Source of the DNA: Levilactobacillus namurensis DSM 19117
GTDB lineage: Bacteria; Bacillota; Bacilli; Lactobacillales; Lactobacillaceae
DNA length: 64,000 nucleotides
NCBI RefSeq assembly: GCF_001434785.1
Contig: NZ_AZDT01000016.1
Location: forward strand, 1-64,000
Direction: 5' to 3'
A program made the translations under genes and the position numbers. Below are positions 29,151 through 37,847 of this stretch, in pieces (the first letter of the stretch is position 1; the number at the start of each line of letters is the position of its first letter). The notes below the pieces were generated by a model, which did no database searches, was not told where the DNA came from, and worked only from the letters and a program-made list of their open reading frames with translations.

Positions 29151-30368
29151 TTAGAGCAGTTCCGCAAAGACGTCTTCATTTTGATTCAGGCAATTATCGC
29201 CGGGCCGAATCTCCGTGATGGTGATTCCGTCGAGTGCTTCCTTCATCAGCCCTTCAACGTCAATGAACTTTTCGTACTTTCGCGACTTTTCCAAATCGGG
29301 CTTGGTCTTCGGTGCCGGCGGCGTAAAGATCGTGCAGCAATCTTCATATGGCAGAATCGACAAGTCATAGGTGTCGATGTCCTCCGCCACTTTGATGATT
29401 TCCGTCTTATCCATCGACAACAACGGCCGCAGGATCGGCATGGACGTCACATCATTGATGGCCGCCATACTTTCCAACGTCTGTGAAGCCACTTGCCCCA
29501 GAGATTCTCCGTTGAAAACCCCCTTGGCGTGCCGCATCTCGGCCACCGCTACGGTCAGCCGGAGCATCATCCGCCGTTGAATCGTCATCAAGTACCCTTC
29601 CGGAACCTTTTCCTTAATGGTCTCTTGAATCTTGGTGAACGGCACTTGGATGAATTGAATACTCCCCGAGTACTTCGCTAACTTGGCCGTCAGTTCTTTG
29701 GCCTTAGCCAACGCTTGTTCTGAGGTGTATGGCGGACTAAAGAAGTGCACCATATCCAGCTTGACGCCCCGTCGCATCCCGTAGTAGGACGCAACCGGTG
29801 AGTCGATTCCACCAGAGAGCATCATCACGGCCTTGCCACCAGTCCCGACGGGCAAACCACCAGCACCTTGGATGGTCTGGCCGGAGACAAAGACCCCGTT
29901 TAAGCGGATTTCAACCCGTAACTCCAGGTCGGGATGCTTCATCTTGACTTGGATGCCAGGTACTCCGTGAAGCACCACACCACCCAAGATATCATTCAGT
30001 TGGTAGGTATCGTATTCAAAGTTCTTATCTTGCCGCCGAACGTTGATCTTAAAGGTCATCCCTGGTTGGTAGGCCTCTTTAGCCATTGCCAAGACCGTTG
30101 CCTTGATGGCTTCCAGATCCTTTTCCGTCTTAACCGATGGCGAGAAGTTTTCGATCCCGAAAACGCCCTTCAATCGGTCCATCACAGCCGTAGAATCCGC
30201 CCCGTTCAGGGTAACGTGTAACCGGTCGTGCTGGGCATGTACTTCTAAGCCCTCAAATTGGCTCAACGCATTTTTAACGTTGTGTCCTAATTGCCGGATG
30301 AAGTCTTTCTTGTTCTTCCCCTTCGTCGACAATTCGCCGTAGCGGACCATAATTTCGCTATATTCCAT
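29151..30368 (-). CDS. thiI: tRNA 4-thiouridine synthase ThiI
   Basis: Adenylates and thiolates U8 of tRNA; also provides sulfur for thiazole in thiamine-making bacteria. It has an N-terminal ferredoxin-like and THUMP region (to about 165) and a PP-loop SGGIDSP (185-191). The conserved Cys pair region [17 protein letters not shown] is near the C-terminus. No rhodanese domain is present, as in Bacillus. 405 aa. It follows the cysteine desulfurase by 20 bases, the classic NifZ-ThiI pair, so the sulfur donor is the neighbour. Confidence 0.96.
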   Translation of the reverse strand: MEYSEIMVRYGELSTKGKNKKDFIRQLGHNVKNALSQFEGLEVHAQHDRLHVTLNGADSTAVMDRLKGVFGIENFSPSVKTEKDLEAIKATVLAMAKEAYQPGMTFKINVRRQDKNFEYDTYQLNDILGGVVLHGVPGIQVKMKHPDLELRVEIRLNGVFVSGQTIQGAGGLPVGTGGKAVMMLSGGIDSPVASYYGMRRGVKLDMVHFFSPPYTSEQALAKAKELTAKLAKYSGSIQFIQVPFTKIQETIKEKVPEGYLMTIQRRMMLRLTVAVAEMRHAKGVFNGESLGQVASQTLESMAAINDVTSMPILRPLLSMDKTEIIKVAEDIDTYDLSILPYEDCCTIFTPPAPKTKPDLEKSRKYEKFIDVEGLMKEALDGITITEIRPGDNCLNQNEDVFAELL

Positions 30369-30388
30369 TGCGCAACCCCTTTCGTGAT

Positions 30389-31534
30389 TTAGCGTAACTT
30401 CGCAAATTGTTGGTAAAGCACGTCAAAGACGCGGTTAAACTCTTCGGCTTCAGCCATGGTGTTGTGTTCGTCCAGTGAGATCCGGACGGCACTCGTCGCC
30501 ACGTCTGGGTTGATCTGCATGGCCTGCAGCGTACTTGATTCCACGTGCTTCTTCGAGGAGCACGCACTGGTCGTCGAGATATAGATCTGGTGTTCTTCGA
30601 ACGCGTGCACGATGGTCTCTCCCCGAACGCCCTCAATCGCAAAGCACAGAATGTGGGGCGCGAAAACGGGCAAGTCCTTGGAGAAGACCGTCACGTGATC
30701 GAAGGTCTCGATGTGGTGCAAGATGGCTAGCCGAATGGCCCGCTGCTGGGCAACCTTAGCGGGTTCATCCGCCAAGAGGAGCCGTAACGCCTTGGCCATG
30801 GCCGCAATGGCTGGTAAGTTTTCGGTCCCCGAACGTAAATTCCGTTCCTGACCGCCACCCGCCATAAGCGGCGCAATCTTCCGACCCTGCCGCTTATACA
30901 TGAAGCCGATGCCCCGCGGTGCGTGGAACTTATGGCCAGAGAAGGTCACAAAGTCGACACGATCATTAAAGATCAGATCATGCAGGCCCTTACCAATTCC
31001 CTGGACAGCATCAATGTGCCAATGAATCTTAGGGAAGTCCCGCAGCACGTCCGCAATCTCAGCTAACGGCTGGACGGCCCCGATTTCATTGTTGACGGCC
31101 ATAGTCGATACCAGAATCGTATCCGGCCGAATTGCAGCCCGCAAATCATCGGCCGACACCCGACCATTTTCATCGACGGGGAGGTAGGTCACGTCATACC
31201 CCAGTTGTTTCAACTGCTCCATCGAGTTATGCACGGCTGGATGTTCCACGGCCGTGGTAATCAGATGTTTACCAAATTCCCGTTTCGCCATCGCCGTGCC
31301 CTTAATGGCCCAGTTATCGCCTTCGGTCCCGCCACTGGTGAATAGGATCTCGCTCAACTTCACGCCGACTAAGTCCGCAATCTGTTGTCGCGATTGTTCT
31401 AGGAGGTTGAAGGCCTGTTCCCCAAAGTTATGCAGACTAGACGGGTTGCCCCAGTAGTTCGCACTGACCTTAGCGTAGGTATCGACAGCTTCCGGTGCGG
31501 CTTTCGTTGTCGCACTATTATCAAAATAAATCAT
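30389..31534 (-). CDS. Cysteine desulfurase (NifS/IscS family, ThiI partner)
   Basis: PLP enzyme releasing sulfur from cysteine. The PLP lysine is K202 in [10 protein letters not shown]; the catalytic C325 lies in [11 protein letters not shown]. The start is ATG at 31534, 6 bases after AGAGGG, giving [10 protein letters not shown], the standard family N-terminus. The frame extending to 31600 is unsupported. 381 aa. The pairing with thiI suggests a dedicated role in tRNA thiolation (NifZ type) rather than general Fe-S assembly. Confidence 0.95.
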   Translation of the reverse strand: MIYFDNSATTKAAPEAVDTYAKVSANYWGNPSSLHNFGEQAFNLLEQSRQQIADLVGVKLSEILFTSGGTEGDNWAIKGTAMAKREFGKHLITTAVEHPAVHNSMEQLKQLGYDVTYLPVDENGRVSADDLRAAIRPDTILVSTMAVNNEIGAVQPLAEIADVLRDFPKIHWHIDAVQGIGKGLHDLIFNDRVDFVTFSGHKFHAPRGIGFMYKRQGRKIAPLMAGGGQERNLRSGTENLPAIAAMAKALRLLLADEPAKVAQQRAIRLAILHHIETFDHVTVFSKDLPVFAPHILCFAIEGVRGETIVHAFEEHQIYISTTSACSSKKHVESSTLQAMQINPDVATSAVRISLDEHNTMAEAEEFNRVFDVLYQQFAKLR

Positions 31535-31641
31535 GCTGAACCCTCTTATCTCTTTTCTATTGGTTCGACTCCGATAGAAATTCTCACCTATTATAAACAC
31601 AATCCGTCAATCTCACAAGTCCAAGACCCGACTCACGGATT

Positions 31642-31681
31642 AAAAAATCGGCCTGACCACCCGCTGGGCGTCTTCAGACCG
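31642..31681 (-). terminator. Terminator after ezrA
   Basis: Stem CGGTCTGA / TCAGGCCG (one mismatch) with an internal GC-rich loop (GCCCAGCGGGTGG), followed on the minus strand by TTTTTTAATC. Confidence 0.75.
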
Positions 31682-31693
31682 ACCGTTCAATCC

Positions 31694-33442
31694 TTATTTT
31701 TTCTTAGTGGTTTCCGCCGCATCCCGTTCCGCTGGTTTCTGACGCCCCTTACGTTCGTAATAGGCATCTTCTAACCGCTTATAGGAACCCGGTTCAACCT
31801 TATCCAAGACCGTAGCGATGGTTTCCAAGGCCTGGCCGTACTCGTGTTGCTTTTCAAATAGTTCAGCGGCTTGCTGACTCGCCGCCGCAACGTCTTCGTG
31901 ACTGGTCTGGTAACGGTTGGCGTATTGAATCAACTGTTCCGCTAACTCAGCGCTGTCCATCAGGTCATTGGTCTTCTCTTCCAACGTGTCTAAGTCCGTT
32001 TGGATGATCAAGAGCTGCTTGGTGATCCGCTCCATGTCGATCTGGGGCTGGTCCATGTCAGTCGCCAACTGTTCAACTTCGTCCCGGACCACGAAGAAGT
32101 AATCTAGGTAACTCTGGGGAACCCCCGGTAAGTTCAAGTTTTCAATTTGACGCCGTAAACTATGTAGTTTGAAATCAAATTGACGGAGCGTCTCCCGTGC
32201 CTGCCGTTCTTCATCGGCTAAGCCCGCAACGCTCTTTAAAATCTGCGCTTGCTGCTCCTCAATCTGGTGCAGATCTTTTTGCTGTTGCTCTTGGTGTCCC
32301 AAAACGACCGAATAAGTAGCCGACTTCCCAGTCAGATCCTGTACATCGCGTTGGTAGACCCCATCGATGTTCCGCAACTGCTCATTGAGTTCCCGAGCCG
32401 TTTCCAACTCTTGGTGGTCCAAGGTGTAATTTTGACTCAAGCGGTCGAGTTCGTTGAGCAACGTATGGTTTTGATTTTGCGCGTGCGCGATAAACTTAGC
32501 CACCCCATCCAGGTTCTTTTCAACGGGACCCTTCGCGTCGATTTCCTTTTGCATGACCGCATAAAGTGCGTCAATGCGCGTTGCAATCCGCTCGTTGATA
32601 ATCTTGGCATCATCCGGACGCAAAGCCGCCAGGGTCGCCACGTTATCCTTCACCTGGTCCGTGACCTCCTGAATGCTGCCGGGAATATCGTGGTCACTGA
32701 ACTGAAAATCTTGGGCCTTTAATTGTTGATAACCCGACTGGAGTTCCTTTAGCTGATCCGGATAGATTGCCGTCAAGTCCTTGTATAGGGGTGGAATGGC
32801 CGTCAGTAAGTTCTCCAACGCACTGGTATCTTCCTTTAACTGGCTCAAAACATCACTGGCCCGTTCGTGGTCCCCTTCTTGGGTCAATTGGGTAAAGGTA
32901 TCAAAGTTATCCTCAAGGTGACTCAACTGCTCTTCTAGGCCATCAATACTGGGGCCAAAGGCAAAGTTTTTAGCCAGTAACGTTTTGCGCAACTCTTGAT
33001 ACTTTTGTTCGAGGTCGTGCACAGCCTGCCGGTGCTGCTTATCAATTTCCTGAAGCTCCGCCAACTTGGACTGGACCGTTTGCACTAATTCATCAGTCTG
33101 GTCAACCAGCAAGGCCGCCTTCGCCAGATCTTGACGTAGTTGTAACAGGTTCATCCCCCGGGACGCGTTTCGCAACTCGGTCAGCTGTTCATCGATTCGG
33201 GGCAACCGATGCTTCGTAATCTCGTCATAGTCGCTTTGCAACGCCTCAAACTGTTCGAGGGACTGTCCCGTCAGGCTTAACTGACCCACTAGGTGCAACT
33301 CGTCAGCTAGCGGGATCTTCAATAAAGAAGCCTTCTTTTCCGCCAACGTTGCGACCTGGCGCCGAATTCGTTGCTGATAAGCGAGAATGCCGATATAGAC
33401 AACAATCGCAATTATGACGATTCCAATTAGCACAACTAACAT
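31694..33442 (-). CDS. ezrA: Septation ring formation regulator EzrA
   Basis: Membrane-anchored regulator of FtsZ ring assembly in Firmicutes. One N-terminal transmembrane helix (about residues 3-22) is followed by five-odd spectrin-like coiled-coil repeats that fill the rest. Motifs include NFDTFTQLTQEGDHERA and DYFFVVRDEVEQLA. About 582 aa from ATG at 33442; an ATG four codons earlier is also possible. It lies between thiI-desulfurase and the YtsP-type gene, the same order as in Bacillus subtilis. Confidence 0.94.
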   Translation of the reverse strand: MLVVLIGIVIIAIVVYIGILAYQQRIRRQVATLAEKKASLLKIPLADELHLVGQLSLTGQSLEQFEALQSDYDEITKHRLPRIDEQLTELRNASRGMNLLQLRQDLAKAALLVDQTDELVQTVQSKLAELQEIDKQHRQAVHDLEQKYQELRKTLLAKNFAFGPSIDGLEEQLSHLEDNFDTFTQLTQEGDHERASDVLSQLKEDTSALENLLTAIPPLYKDLTAIYPDQLKELQSGYQQLKAQDFQFSDHDIPGSIQEVTDQVKDNVATLAALRPDDAKIINERIATRIDALYAVMQKEIDAKGPVEKNLDGVAKFIAHAQNQNHTLLNELDRLSQNYTLDHQELETARELNEQLRNIDGVYQRDVQDLTGKSATYSVVLGHQEQQQKDLHQIEEQQAQILKSVAGLADEERQARETLRQFDFKLHSLRRQIENLNLPGVPQSYLDYFFVVRDEVEQLATDMDQPQIDMERITKQLLIIQTDLDTLEEKTNDLMDSAELAEQLIQYANRYQTSHEDVAAASQQAAELFEKQHEYGQALETIATVLDKVEPGSYKRLEDAYYERKGRQKPAERDAAETTKKK

Positions 33443-33624
33443 GATTGACCCCATCCTTCATCCACATTTCAACGTTTAACGAGTTGCAAAACAACTCGGT
33501 TCATTTTACAATTTAATCTAATTTCGATTATAGCATAAGTCCCGCATACGCTTCACTAGGTTTCGTGATTCCGTTTGCATTTTCATGAAACCGACGGGCA
33601 CCCATTTTTAAGGAGGTCACTGAT

Positions 33625-34092
33625 ATGACTGCTTCAATCAATCCATTAATTTCCGAACAACTAGACGCACTGCTTCACGGCGAGACTAACCTGGTTGCCA
33701 ACATGGCAAACGCCTCAGCACTGCTTAAGCAAACGATCGAAGACATTAATTGGGCCGGTTTCTACCTCTATCAACCGGCCACCGATGACCTGATCCTGGG
33801 CCCCTTCCAAGGTAACGTGGCCTGCATGCACATCGAAAACAACCGCGGTGTTTGTGGGACCGCACTGGCAACACAACAAGTTCAACGGGTCGCCGACGTC
33901 CACCAATTTGCCGGACACATTGCCTGCGATTCTGCTAGCAACGCCGAAATCGTGATCCCGTTGACGACTCAGCAAGGCAAACTCGGGGTGTTAGACATCG
34001 ACTCCCCATCGACTAACCGTTTTTCAGCCGAAGATCAAGCCGTGCTCGAAGAGTTTGCCCGGGTTTTCGTCGCCCATGTTGACAAAGCCTAG
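33625..34092 (+). CDS. Free methionine-(R)-sulfoxide reductase (GAF domain, YtsP type)
   Basis: Repairs free oxidised methionine. It is a single GAF domain of 155 aa. The three catalytic cysteines are C67, C77 and C101, with the spacing (10 and 24) of E. coli fRMsr C84/C94/C118. The motif ENNRGVCGTA is conserved. The ATG follows AAGGAGG. Divergent from ezrA and upstream of rpsD. The rpsD -35 element lies in its last codons. It likely acts with tpx in oxidative-stress defence. Confidence 0.94.
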   Translation: MTASINPLISEQLDALLHGETNLVANMANASALLKQTIEDINWAGFYLYQPATDDLILGPFQGNVACMHIENNRGVCGTALATQQVQRVADVHQFAGHIACDSASNAEIVIPLTTQQGKLGVLDIDSPSTNRFSAEDQAVLEEFARVFVAHVDKA

Positions 34093-34108
34093 GTCTTCCG
34101 GTTATACT
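34079..34108 (+). promoter_or_regulatory. Promoter of rpsD, inside the end of the GAF gene
   Basis: Consensus TTGACA (34079-34084), 18-bp spacer, TATACT (34103-34108). The -35 overlaps the last codons of the reductase gene. Confidence 0.75.
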
Positions 34109-34114
34109 AGTCGT

Positions 34115-34289
34115 CGTGTAAAATAATGCAGCAATGGGCGGTAAGCTCGTCAACAGATCATTGCGTTTTACAGCTCAAGGAGTAACCTGCGGCTGCAAGG
34201 GTGAAACTTGCAAAATGACCTGCACGAATACTAAACCCATAAATAGCCTTATTTTACTCCAAATAATATTTATTGGAGGATTTCAATTT
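34115..34289 (+). promoter_or_regulatory. Structured 5' leader of rpsD, candidate S4 autoregulatory site
   Basis: A leader of about 175 bases precedes rpsD. It contains GCAATG/CATTGC (34131-34136 with 34159-34164) and TGCAAG/CTTGCA (34194-34199 with 34207-34212), with the ribosome site GGAGGA near 34276. Ribosomal protein S4 represses its own mRNA through a leader structure in Bacillus and E. coli. The length and pairing fit such a site, but I did not match a specific family model. Confidence 0.5.
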
Positions 34290-34895
34290 ATGTCACGTTA
34301 TACTGGCCCAAGTTGGCGGATTTCACGTCGTTTAGGGGTTTCCCTTTCCGGCACTGGTAAAGAATTAGCACGTCGTCCTTACGCTCCTGGTGACCACGGT
34401 CAAGGCCGTCGTCAAAAGCTTTCTGAATACGGGACGCAATTACGCGAAAAGCAAAAGCTGCGGTTCACTTACGGCTTAACTGAACGTCAATTCTACAACC
34501 TGTTCAAGCGCGCAGGTAAGATCAAGGAAGGTACCCACGGGACCAACTTCATGATCTTGCTCGAACGTCGGTTGGACAACGTGGTTTACCGTTTAGGTTT
34601 GGCAACGACTCGTCGTCAAGCTCGTCAATTGGTTAACCATGGTCACATCACTGTTAATGGCAAGCGTGTGGACATTCCTTCATACGAAGTCGAAGTTGGC
34701 CAAGTTGTCAGCGTTCGCGAAAAGTCCAAGGACTTAGCTGTTATCAAGGGTGCCGTTGAAGCCGTTGTGGGTCGTCCACAATACGTTGACTTCGACGCCG
34801 ACAAGCTGGAAGGTTCTTTGACCCGTTTACCACAACGTGAAGAGCTCGATGCTGAACTCGACGATTCCTTAATCGTTGAATACTACAACCGTTAA
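34290..34895 (+). CDS. rpsD: 30S ribosomal protein S4
   Basis: 16S rRNA-binding assembly protein, also a translational repressor. The start is ATG at 34290 ([16 protein letters not shown]), 9 bases after GGAGGA; the frame running back to 34134 is leader. The S4 N-domain and S4 RNA-binding fold ([28 protein letters not shown]) are intact. 201 aa. Codon use is strongly biased, as for a highly expressed gene. It forms a single-gene unit between its own promoter and the terminator at 34919-34949. Confidence 0.98.
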   Translation: MSRYTGPSWRISRRLGVSLSGTGKELARRPYAPGDHGQGRRQKLSEYGTQLREKQKLRFTYGLTERQFYNLFKRAGKIKEGTHGTNFMILLERRLDNVVYRLGLATTRRQARQLVNHGHITVNGKRVDIPSYEVEVGQVVSVREKSKDLAVIKGAVEAVVGRPQYVDFDADKLEGSLTRLPQREELDAELDDSLIVEYYNR

Positions 34896-34918
34896 GATCA
34901 ACTTCTTAATCGTTGTTC

Positions 34919-34949
34919 AAAAAACCTTGCCGTTTGGGCAAGGTTTTTT
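34919..34949 (+). terminator. Terminator after rpsD (probably two-way)
   Basis: Stem AAAAAACCTTGCC / GGGCAAGGTTTTTT with a 4-base loop. T runs occur on both strands, so it can also serve the converging DUF1054 gene. Confidence 0.9.
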
Positions 34950-34955
34950 GCTGTC

Positions 34956-35552
34956 CTAAATTAATTGCCGGTACAGCGGCAGTAACGCCGCCACGGTCTG
35001 TTGAATCATGGTTCGTTGCTGGTCCGGCGTGGTTTCAAAGAAAGCCGTGCCCCGTAAAAAGGTCCGCCCCACCAACCACTCTGCGTGTCGTTGCGTGGCT
35101 TGAACTGCCATCAAATCCTGGTAAGTCGCGGCGGTCAACGGCCGTTCCGCTAACTTATCCGTATGATCATCGGCACATTTAAACGTCGCCGGTAACGCCA
35201 ATACCTGCGTTGCCGGTAACTGATTTAAGTGGTCCCGTCGATCCGTAGCCTCTTCCAAGACATCCAACCAGATATACAGACGGTCCTCCCAGAGGCCAAT
35301 CTCCAGGTGTGGTAACCGTTTGTACCCCCGTTTTGACGTACTGAACGCCACCCAACTATCCGGCGGCGGATTCTTGGTTCGGCGCCGATGTTGGGCCACG
35401 TGGGCGTATAGCGGAACCGGAAACGCCGCCAAAGTGGCCTGCAGGTCGATAACGGTTTGCTCAAACTTAGGGTCCAACCGCTGCCGAATCTTCCCCAATC
35501 GCCCCGGCAGAGTTGGGTCTGCAAAAATCTCAAAATCTCGATCTTGATAGAT
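34956..35552 (-). CDS. DUF1054 (UPF0637, YktB-like) protein; start uncertain
   Basis: Cytoplasmic family of unknown function. Signatures are HVAQHRRRTKNPPPDSWVAF, KRGYKRLPHLEIGLW and FLRGTAFFETTPDQQRTM. Family members begin just before the DFxxF motif, which would place the start near 35552. There the codon is ATC, 7 bases after AGGGGG. The only standard start upstream is TTG at 35612, inside the shared promoter region, giving 218 aa. No ATG, GTG or TTG lies between in frame. The coordinates given use the ATC site (198 aa) and are tentative. Confidence 0.7.
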   Translation of the reverse strand: MYQDRDFEIFADPTLPGRLGKIRQRLDPKFEQTVIDLQATLAAFPVPLYAHVAQHRRRTKNPPPDSWVAFSTSKRGYKRLPHLEIGLWEDRLYIWLDVLEEATDRRDHLNQLPATQVLALPATFKCADDHTDKLAERPLTAATYQDLMAVQATQRHAEWLVGRTFLRGTAFFETTPDQQRTMIQQTVAALLPLYRQLI

Positions 35553-35570
35553 GAAATCACCCCCTACCGT

Positions 35571-35624
35571 CTTTCCAACGGCATCGTTGATTCCATGGTA
35601 TACTAATGCCAATACGTTGGAAAG
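35571..35624. repeat. Inverted repeat in the DUF1054/yueI divergent region
   Basis: CTTTCCAACG (35571-35580) and its exact complement CGTTGGAAAG (35615-35624) flank 34 bases. Inner bases GCAT/ATGC extend the symmetry. The spacer holds an extended -10 for the plus strand (TGGTATACT, hexamer 35599-35604). Either a repressor site pair or mirrored 5' leader ends. Confidence 0.55.
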
Positions 35625-35634
35625 AGGGATTTAC

Positions 35635-36096
35635 ATGACTGACAAGAGTCCAATGGAAGAACATTTGCAATCGGCGATGTACGGGACCCCCAAGATCAAT
35701 CCCGACGAACAGCGCCACTACTTAGGGACCTTTCGTGAACGGGTCTCCTTGACTATGACCATCGCCGAGGTTCGCGACCGTAACAATCTAGAGGCTTTCA
35801 TCACCGAAATCACGGCCCATCCCGATTACCAGGTCATCTTGAACGGCCACATCGACCAAGCCGACTTAGGCCCGTATATGAAGGTCGCCAGTCAAAATAA
35901 CGTTCAATTCAGCATTAAACAAGATACGATCTACGGAATCAGTGATAGCGACATTGGGTTGGTCGTCTGCACCAATGCGACGGCCATCAACGTGGCGCCC
36001 GTCGCCCTACGTCAGAAGTATCCGACCGAGACGCCTTCCGCAACACCTATCCCCAAGAAAAAGGGGCTCCTAGACCGTCTCTTTCACGACAACTAA
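35635..36096 (+). CDS. yueI: YueI family protein (DUF1694)
   Basis: Small cytoplasmic protein of unknown function, conserved in Firmicutes. Family features: MEEHLQSAMYGTPKINPDEQRHYLGTFRERV-type N-terminus and VCTNATAINVAPVALRQKYP. 153 aa from ATG at 35635, 6 bases after AGAGGG; the longer frame to 35551 reads through the promoter. The C-terminus ends in a basic patch (KKKGLLDRLFHDN). It is followed after 21 bases by rarA, with which it is probably co-transcribed. Confidence 0.88.
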   Translation: MTDKSPMEEHLQSAMYGTPKINPDEQRHYLGTFRERVSLTMTIAEVRDRNNLEAFITEITAHPDYQVILNGHIDQADLGPYMKVASQNNVQFSIKQDTIYGISDSDIGLVVCTNATAINVAPVALRQKYPTETPSATPIPKKKGLLDRLFHDN

Positions 36097-36117
36097 GTTT
36101 TTGAAAGGAGTTTTACT

Positions 36118-37401
36118 TTGGCACAACCCTTAGCCTACCGCATGCGTCCTCAACGACTAGAGGACGTTGTTGGGCAACAGGACTTGGTGGGCCCCGGCAA
36201 GATCATTCGTCGCATGGTCGCCGCCAAGCTCCTATCATCCATGATTCTCTACGGCCCCCCGGGTACCGGTAAGACCAGCATCGCCAGTGCGATTGCCGGC
36301 TCCACCAAGTACGCTTTTCGCAAACTCAACGCGGCCACCGATTCTAAAAAGGACCTCCAAGTGGTCGCCGAAGAAGCGAAAATGAGCGGGACGGTGATCC
36401 TGCTCCTAGACGAAATCCACCGGCTGGACAAAACTAAGCAAGATTTTCTACTGCCACACTTGGAAAGTGGCCGCATTGTATTGATTGGCGCGACCACCGA
36501 AAATCCCTACCTCAACATCAACCCGGCCATCCGTAGTCGAACCCAGATTTTCGAAGTGCATCCCCTGACCCACGACGACATCGTGACCGCCCTACAACGG
36601 GCCATCACTGACCCCGACCGTGGTCTAGGTCAGCTCAACCTCACCGTTGACCCGGAGGCCCTGGCGTTCATGGCCGATGCCACTAACGGCGACCTACGAA
36701 GTGCCTTGAACGGACTGGAACTCGCAGCCCAATCCACCCCGCCCACAGCCGGCACTGATCAGATTCAGGTCACGTTGCAGGTAGCCGAGGAATGCTTTCA
36801 ACGAAAGGCGTTGATGGGCGACAAAGATGGCGACGCCCACTACGACGTGATTTCCGCCTTTCAAAAGTCGATTCGTGGGAGTGACACCGATGCGGCCCTC
36901 CATTACATGGCCCAATTGATTGCGGCTGGCGATTTACCCTCCATCTGCCGGCGCCTCATGGTCATCGCCTACGAAGACGTTGGCATGGCGAACTTGCCGG
37001 CGGCCGCCCGCACGGTTGCCGCCGTTCAAGCGGCTCAACAGCTGGGGCTTCCCGAGGGACGCATCCCCTTAGCGGATGCCGTCATCGAGCTCTGTCTGTC
37101 GCCCAAGTCGAATTCCGGTATCGCCGCCATTGACGCCGCCCTTAGCGACGTTACCAGCGGTCATAGTGGCATCGTCCCGGACCATCTCAAGGACGCCCAC
37201 TACGCGGGAGCCAAAAAGCTCGGCCACGGAACCACCTACAAGTTCCCCCACGACTTTCCTAACGACTGGGTCGCCCAGCAATACCTCCCCGATACCCTGC
37301 GGCACGCGCAATATTACCAACCGAAGCAAAACGGAAAGTTTGAGCAGCGGTTCGCTGAGCAGTACCAACGATTACGCCAAGCCAACTATCACGATAATTG
37401 A
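36118..37401 (+). CDS. rarA: Replication-associated recombination protein A (AAA+ ATPase)
   Basis: RarA/MgsA/WRNIP1 family clamp-loader-like ATPase acting at stalled replication forks. Walker A GPPGTGKTS is at 46-54 and Walker B LLLDEIHRLDK near residue 97. The C-terminal tetramerisation domain has HYMAQLIAAGDLPSICRRL and VIAYEDVGMA. 427 aa. The start is TTG at 36118, 7 bases after AAGGAG, which fits MAQPLAYRMRP, the family N-terminus. It is the second gene of yueI-rarA. The RNA A promoter begins in its last codons. Confidence 0.96.
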   Translation: MAQPLAYRMRPQRLEDVVGQQDLVGPGKIIRRMVAAKLLSSMILYGPPGTGKTSIASAIAGSTKYAFRKLNAATDSKKDLQVVAEEAKMSGTVILLLDEIHRLDKTKQDFLLPHLESGRIVLIGATTENPYLNINPAIRSRTQIFEVHPLTHDDIVTALQRAITDPDRGLGQLNLTVDPEALAFMADATNGDLRSALNGLELAAQSTPPTAGTDQIQVTLQVAEECFQRKALMGDKDGDAHYDVISAFQKSIRGSDTDAALHYMAQLIAAGDLPSICRRLMVIAYEDVGMANLPAAARTVAAVQAAQQLGLPEGRIPLADAVIELCLSPKSNSGIAAIDAALSDVTSGHSGIVPDHLKDAHYAGAKKLGHGTTYKFPHDFPNDWVAQQYLPDTLRHAQYYQPKQNGKFEQRFAEQYQRLRQANYHDN

Positions 37402-37426
37402 TATTTAAATATTTATATGCTAGACT
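37398..37426 (+). promoter_or_regulatory. Promoter of structured RNA A
   Basis: TTGATA (37398-37403), 17-bp spacer, extended -10 TGC-TAGACT (hexamer 37421-37426). The -35 overlaps the rarA stop. The next ~245 bases have no credible reading frame with a ribosome site. Confidence 0.7.
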
Positions 37427-37432
37427 ACAGTT

Positions 37433-37664
37433 GTTCTAAGGTGTACGCGTTGTCTCACTACAAGTTGCCGATCAAGTAATTTTGAAACGGGATTGCTCAA
37501 CGTTAAGGAAGATGGCAGGCCTTTTCATTTGGAAGTCAGACGCCTTAACCGGCTTTCCCCCCTGCATTGTCATCGCGGGTCAACATGACTAGACAATTAA
37601 CGGCACCACTTAGATCTTCTAAAGCCACGTGCTTTAAGGGCCATTCCTCTGAATGGCCCTTTTC
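37433..37664 (+). ncRNA. ssrS: Structured RNA A: probable 6S RNA
   Basis: Non-coding transcript between rarA and the usp operon. Closing helices pair TCTAAG (37435-37440) with CTTAGA (37609-37614), GTG with CAC, and TTGTCT (37450-37455) with AGACAA (37591-37596). A large unpaired interior follows. An apical stem GTTAAGG/CCTTAAC (37502-37508 with 37543-37549) completes a single long, open rod. It ends in a strong terminator (37636-37663). This shape matches 6S RNA, the sigma-A holoenzyme inhibitor; in Bacillus 6S-1 is also near rarA. The gene symbol is tentative. Confidence 0.6.
37636..37664 (+). terminator. Terminator of structured RNA A
   Basis: Perfect stem AAGGGCCATTC / GAATGGCCCTT with a CTCT loop, then TTCTTTT. 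A small AAAGC/GCTTT hairpin lies just upstream. Bases 37665-37814 hold nothing else I can support. Confidence 0.88.
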
Positions 37665-37814
37665 TTTTGGGAGTGGGCCAAAGGCGGTTAGTCAGGCAAG
37701 CCTTACTGGGCCCCGAATCCATAGTATGTATCACCATACACTTAATGTTACAAATGGTTGACGGCAATTCACACAAACGACCACCGTGACCCTATCCTGT
37801 CTAAGATAAATTTT

Positions 37815-37844
37815 TTAACTAATCATCATCGTCACTAATATGAT
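37815..37844 (+). promoter_or_regulatory. Promoter of structured RNA B
   Basis: TTAACT (37815-37820), 18-bp spacer, TATGAT (37839-37844), just before the folded region. Confidence 0.6.
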
Positions 37845-37847
37845 TAG

